Assembly: GCA_964017065.1 (NCBI GenBank)
Contig: OZ024791.1
Span: 6,748,547-6,812,546 of the forward strand
Reading direction: 5' to 3'
DNA from: Haliclona indistincta
Taxonomy: Eukaryota; Porifera; Demospongiae; Haplosclerida; Chalinidae
Length of the DNA stretch: 64,000 nt
Below the pieces are notes generated by a model that saw only the letters and a program-made list of their open reading frames with translations, searched no databases and was not told where the DNA came from. Position numbers and translations under genes: made by a program. Below, one piece after another: positions 63,101 to 64,000 of the stretch; positions within the stretch are counted from its first letter, which is position 1, and each line of letters begins with the position of its first letter.

Positions 63101-63998
63101 TGAAGTGTTCACTAACACTACTGGTCTAGGCCATGTTCGATCACAACTCATCTTTCCTATGGCATTGAGAACAGACCAGTCATCATACACTTGTGTGGCT
63201 GTTAACAATATTACTAACTTTTTGGATACTCCTGAAAATAGAAGCACACTACTCAATGTCCAAGGTATAGAAATAGTATTTATTATAAATATAGCCACTC
63301 ATATTCTTTCATTATGTTATGCAGTTCCAGTAGAGCTATCACAGAGTCCTGAAGAGAATGTGAGTCATTTCCGTGGAGGCGCCATCAACATCACCTGCTC
63401 ATTCACTGGACTCCCTATACCTTCCATCACATGGTTGAAGAACAATGTGGAGCTAACATACACTGATATTTTTAGTCCAGTTGAGAGCATTCAGTTCAAT
63501 GCTACTTGGGGAATCAGGGAGAGTGTACTGGTATTCACCAACCTACTACCACTGTGTAGCTAACAACACTGGTGCTCCTGGAAACACATTCATAGTCCAG
63601 TCTACTGTATCGTCACTGTTTGTGACAAGTGAGTAGCAGTAGAGTAATTTTGTATCACAATTTATCTTGTCACACAGATCCTCCAAGAATTCTCTCTGTG
63701 CTTCCTTCCTCACTTGTTGTGAATCAAACTGACAATCTCACATTCACTTGTATAGCATTTGGAATTCCTACACCAGACATCATGTGGTCACGAGATTCTG
63801 ATCCTTCGGATTTCTTTGTCAATGAGACTGATTCAGTGGCCATCACTAAGGTAGTGTCAGGATACAACATCACCTCCACCTTCACTATATATGATGCTGA
63901 GCGTACTGACATGGACAACTACATTTGTACTGGAATCAACAATATCACTAACGTCATCAACTCAACAGAAACTGCATCAGCTTCACTATTTGTTCAAG
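57179..63998 (+). CDS. Immunoglobulin-repeat surface protein (5' part, 15 Ig domains, runs off window)
   Basis: Exon 1 (57179-57242) encodes the signal peptide MQGCIISAVLIIVLASSSSG. Then 15 exons follow, each one Ig domain, all with phase 1 at both ends, the classic shuffled Ig exon. Typical marks are C-x-A-x-GIP-x-PTITW on strands B-C, and D-x-Y-x-C at strand F. Two domain types alternate: one ends N-N-x-T-N...PE...VQG, the other ends NTG-x-x-G...V-C. Ig11 (61872-62177) lacks both disulfide cysteines. Exon 15 (63325-63628) is 304 bp and frameshifted, so this allele or assembly breaks there. The last visible exon ends at a GT at the window edge. Adhesion or recognition is likely from the architecture. 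Hemicentin-like, RPTP or RTK extracellular regions are all possible, as no C-terminus is visible. Confidence 0.85.
58206..58473. mobile_element. Hairpin-forming repeat (probable MITE) in the first long intron
   Basis: 58351-58397 and 58429-58473 are imperfect inverted repeats of about 45 bp: GGGCATTAACCGACATTAAT with GGGAAAGTCGGTTGCCC, against the reverse complement of GGGCAACTCGACTTTCCC with ATTAATGTAGGTTAATGCCC. A further partial copy of the arm (GAGGGCATTAATGTAGG) lies at 58206. It is GC-richer than its surroundings. No coding content. Confidence 0.65.
58520..58615. repeat. 48-bp perfect tandem duplication
   Basis: TTTCCCAGAGCTGGCATGTA... ending TTCTGTG occurs twice in direct tandem (58520-58567, 58568-58615) with no mismatch seen. 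A very recent duplication within the intron. Confidence 0.85.
63325..63628 (+). pseudogene. Frameshifted Ig exon 15
   Basis: The frame runs from VPVELSQSPEENVSHFRGG to ESVLVFTNLLPLCS and hits TAA at 63561-63563. In another frame the missing domain end is intact: YYHCVANNTGAPGNTFIVQS. Compared with sister domains about seven to eight residues between FTNL and YHC are missing, so a deletion not divisible by three occurred near 63540-63546. Confidence 0.8.
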
Positions 63999-64000
63999 GT

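Larger units (their letters stand above)
57179..63998 (+). other. Exon map of the Ig-repeat gene
   Basis: Exons: 57179-57242 (signal), 57304-57600, 58877-59176, 59233-59532, 59586-59927, 59982-60293, 60378-60704, 60761-61081, 61133-61453, 61512-61823, 61872-62177, 62228-62515, 62568-62885, 62935-63264, 63325-63628 (frameshifted), 63678-63998. All Ig exons but one are divisible by three and start and end in phase 1. The first Ig intron (57601-58876) is the only long one (1276 bp). Confidence 0.85.

Overview
The window comes from a compact animal genome. Introns are mostly 45-60 bp, protein genes are multi-exonic with GT-AG junctions, and an unmistakable SWR1-class chromatin remodeler (Domino/SRCAP/EP400 family) and an immunoglobulin-superfamily gene are present. 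Short introns, many large single-exon surface-protein genes and nested TTAA- and TA-flanked transposons fit a sponge (demosponge) best; that assignment is inference, not read from a marker gene.

Layout. (1) 1-38.6 kb, minus strand: a tandem array of eight large, intronless genes (one cut by the left edge) encoding about 1220-1250-residue proteins. Each has a signal peptide, a long ectodomain of parallel beta-helix repeats (NN-x-A-x-x-GGG turns), a cysteine-rich CPPG/LCGQC neck, about nine membrane segments and a short conserved cytoplasmic tail (MPARLL...SY-GSF). The signal-peptide end and the membrane half are almost identical between copies, while the ectodomain varies. Between them lie gene fragments, duplicated intergenic blocks and a nest of transposons (6.7-10.0 kb and 15.2-15.8 kb). 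(2) 39.2-39.8 kb, minus: the first two coding exons of an unrecognised helical-repeat-like gene whose continuation is not visible, apparently cut by the array. (3) 40.4-52.9 kb, plus: a Domino-like remodeler gene for which I could build a phase-consistent 42-exon model. It has two alternative 3' ends: an AT-hook, SRCAP-like end and a SANT plus polyglutamine, EP400-like end. (4) 53.2-57.0 kb, minus: a divergent relative of the array receptors. (5) 57.2 kb to the right edge, plus: an Ig-repeat gene, one Ig domain per phase-1 exon, with one frameshifted exon.

The most interesting system is the receptor array. Eight head-to-tail copies share constant ends and a variable ectodomain, with strong signs of gene conversion, duplication and fragment exchange. 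This is the architecture expected of a diversifying recognition family (allorecognition or microbe sensing), but the function is inference. A second result is that one ancestral-type gene appears able to make both SRCAP-like and EP400-like proteins, as Drosophila domino does.

Eukaryotic starts were used. Four array ORFs can be extended upstream only through TTG or GTG codons (14664, 28002, 33197 and 38667); I moved these to the first in-frame ATG ahead of the signal peptide.
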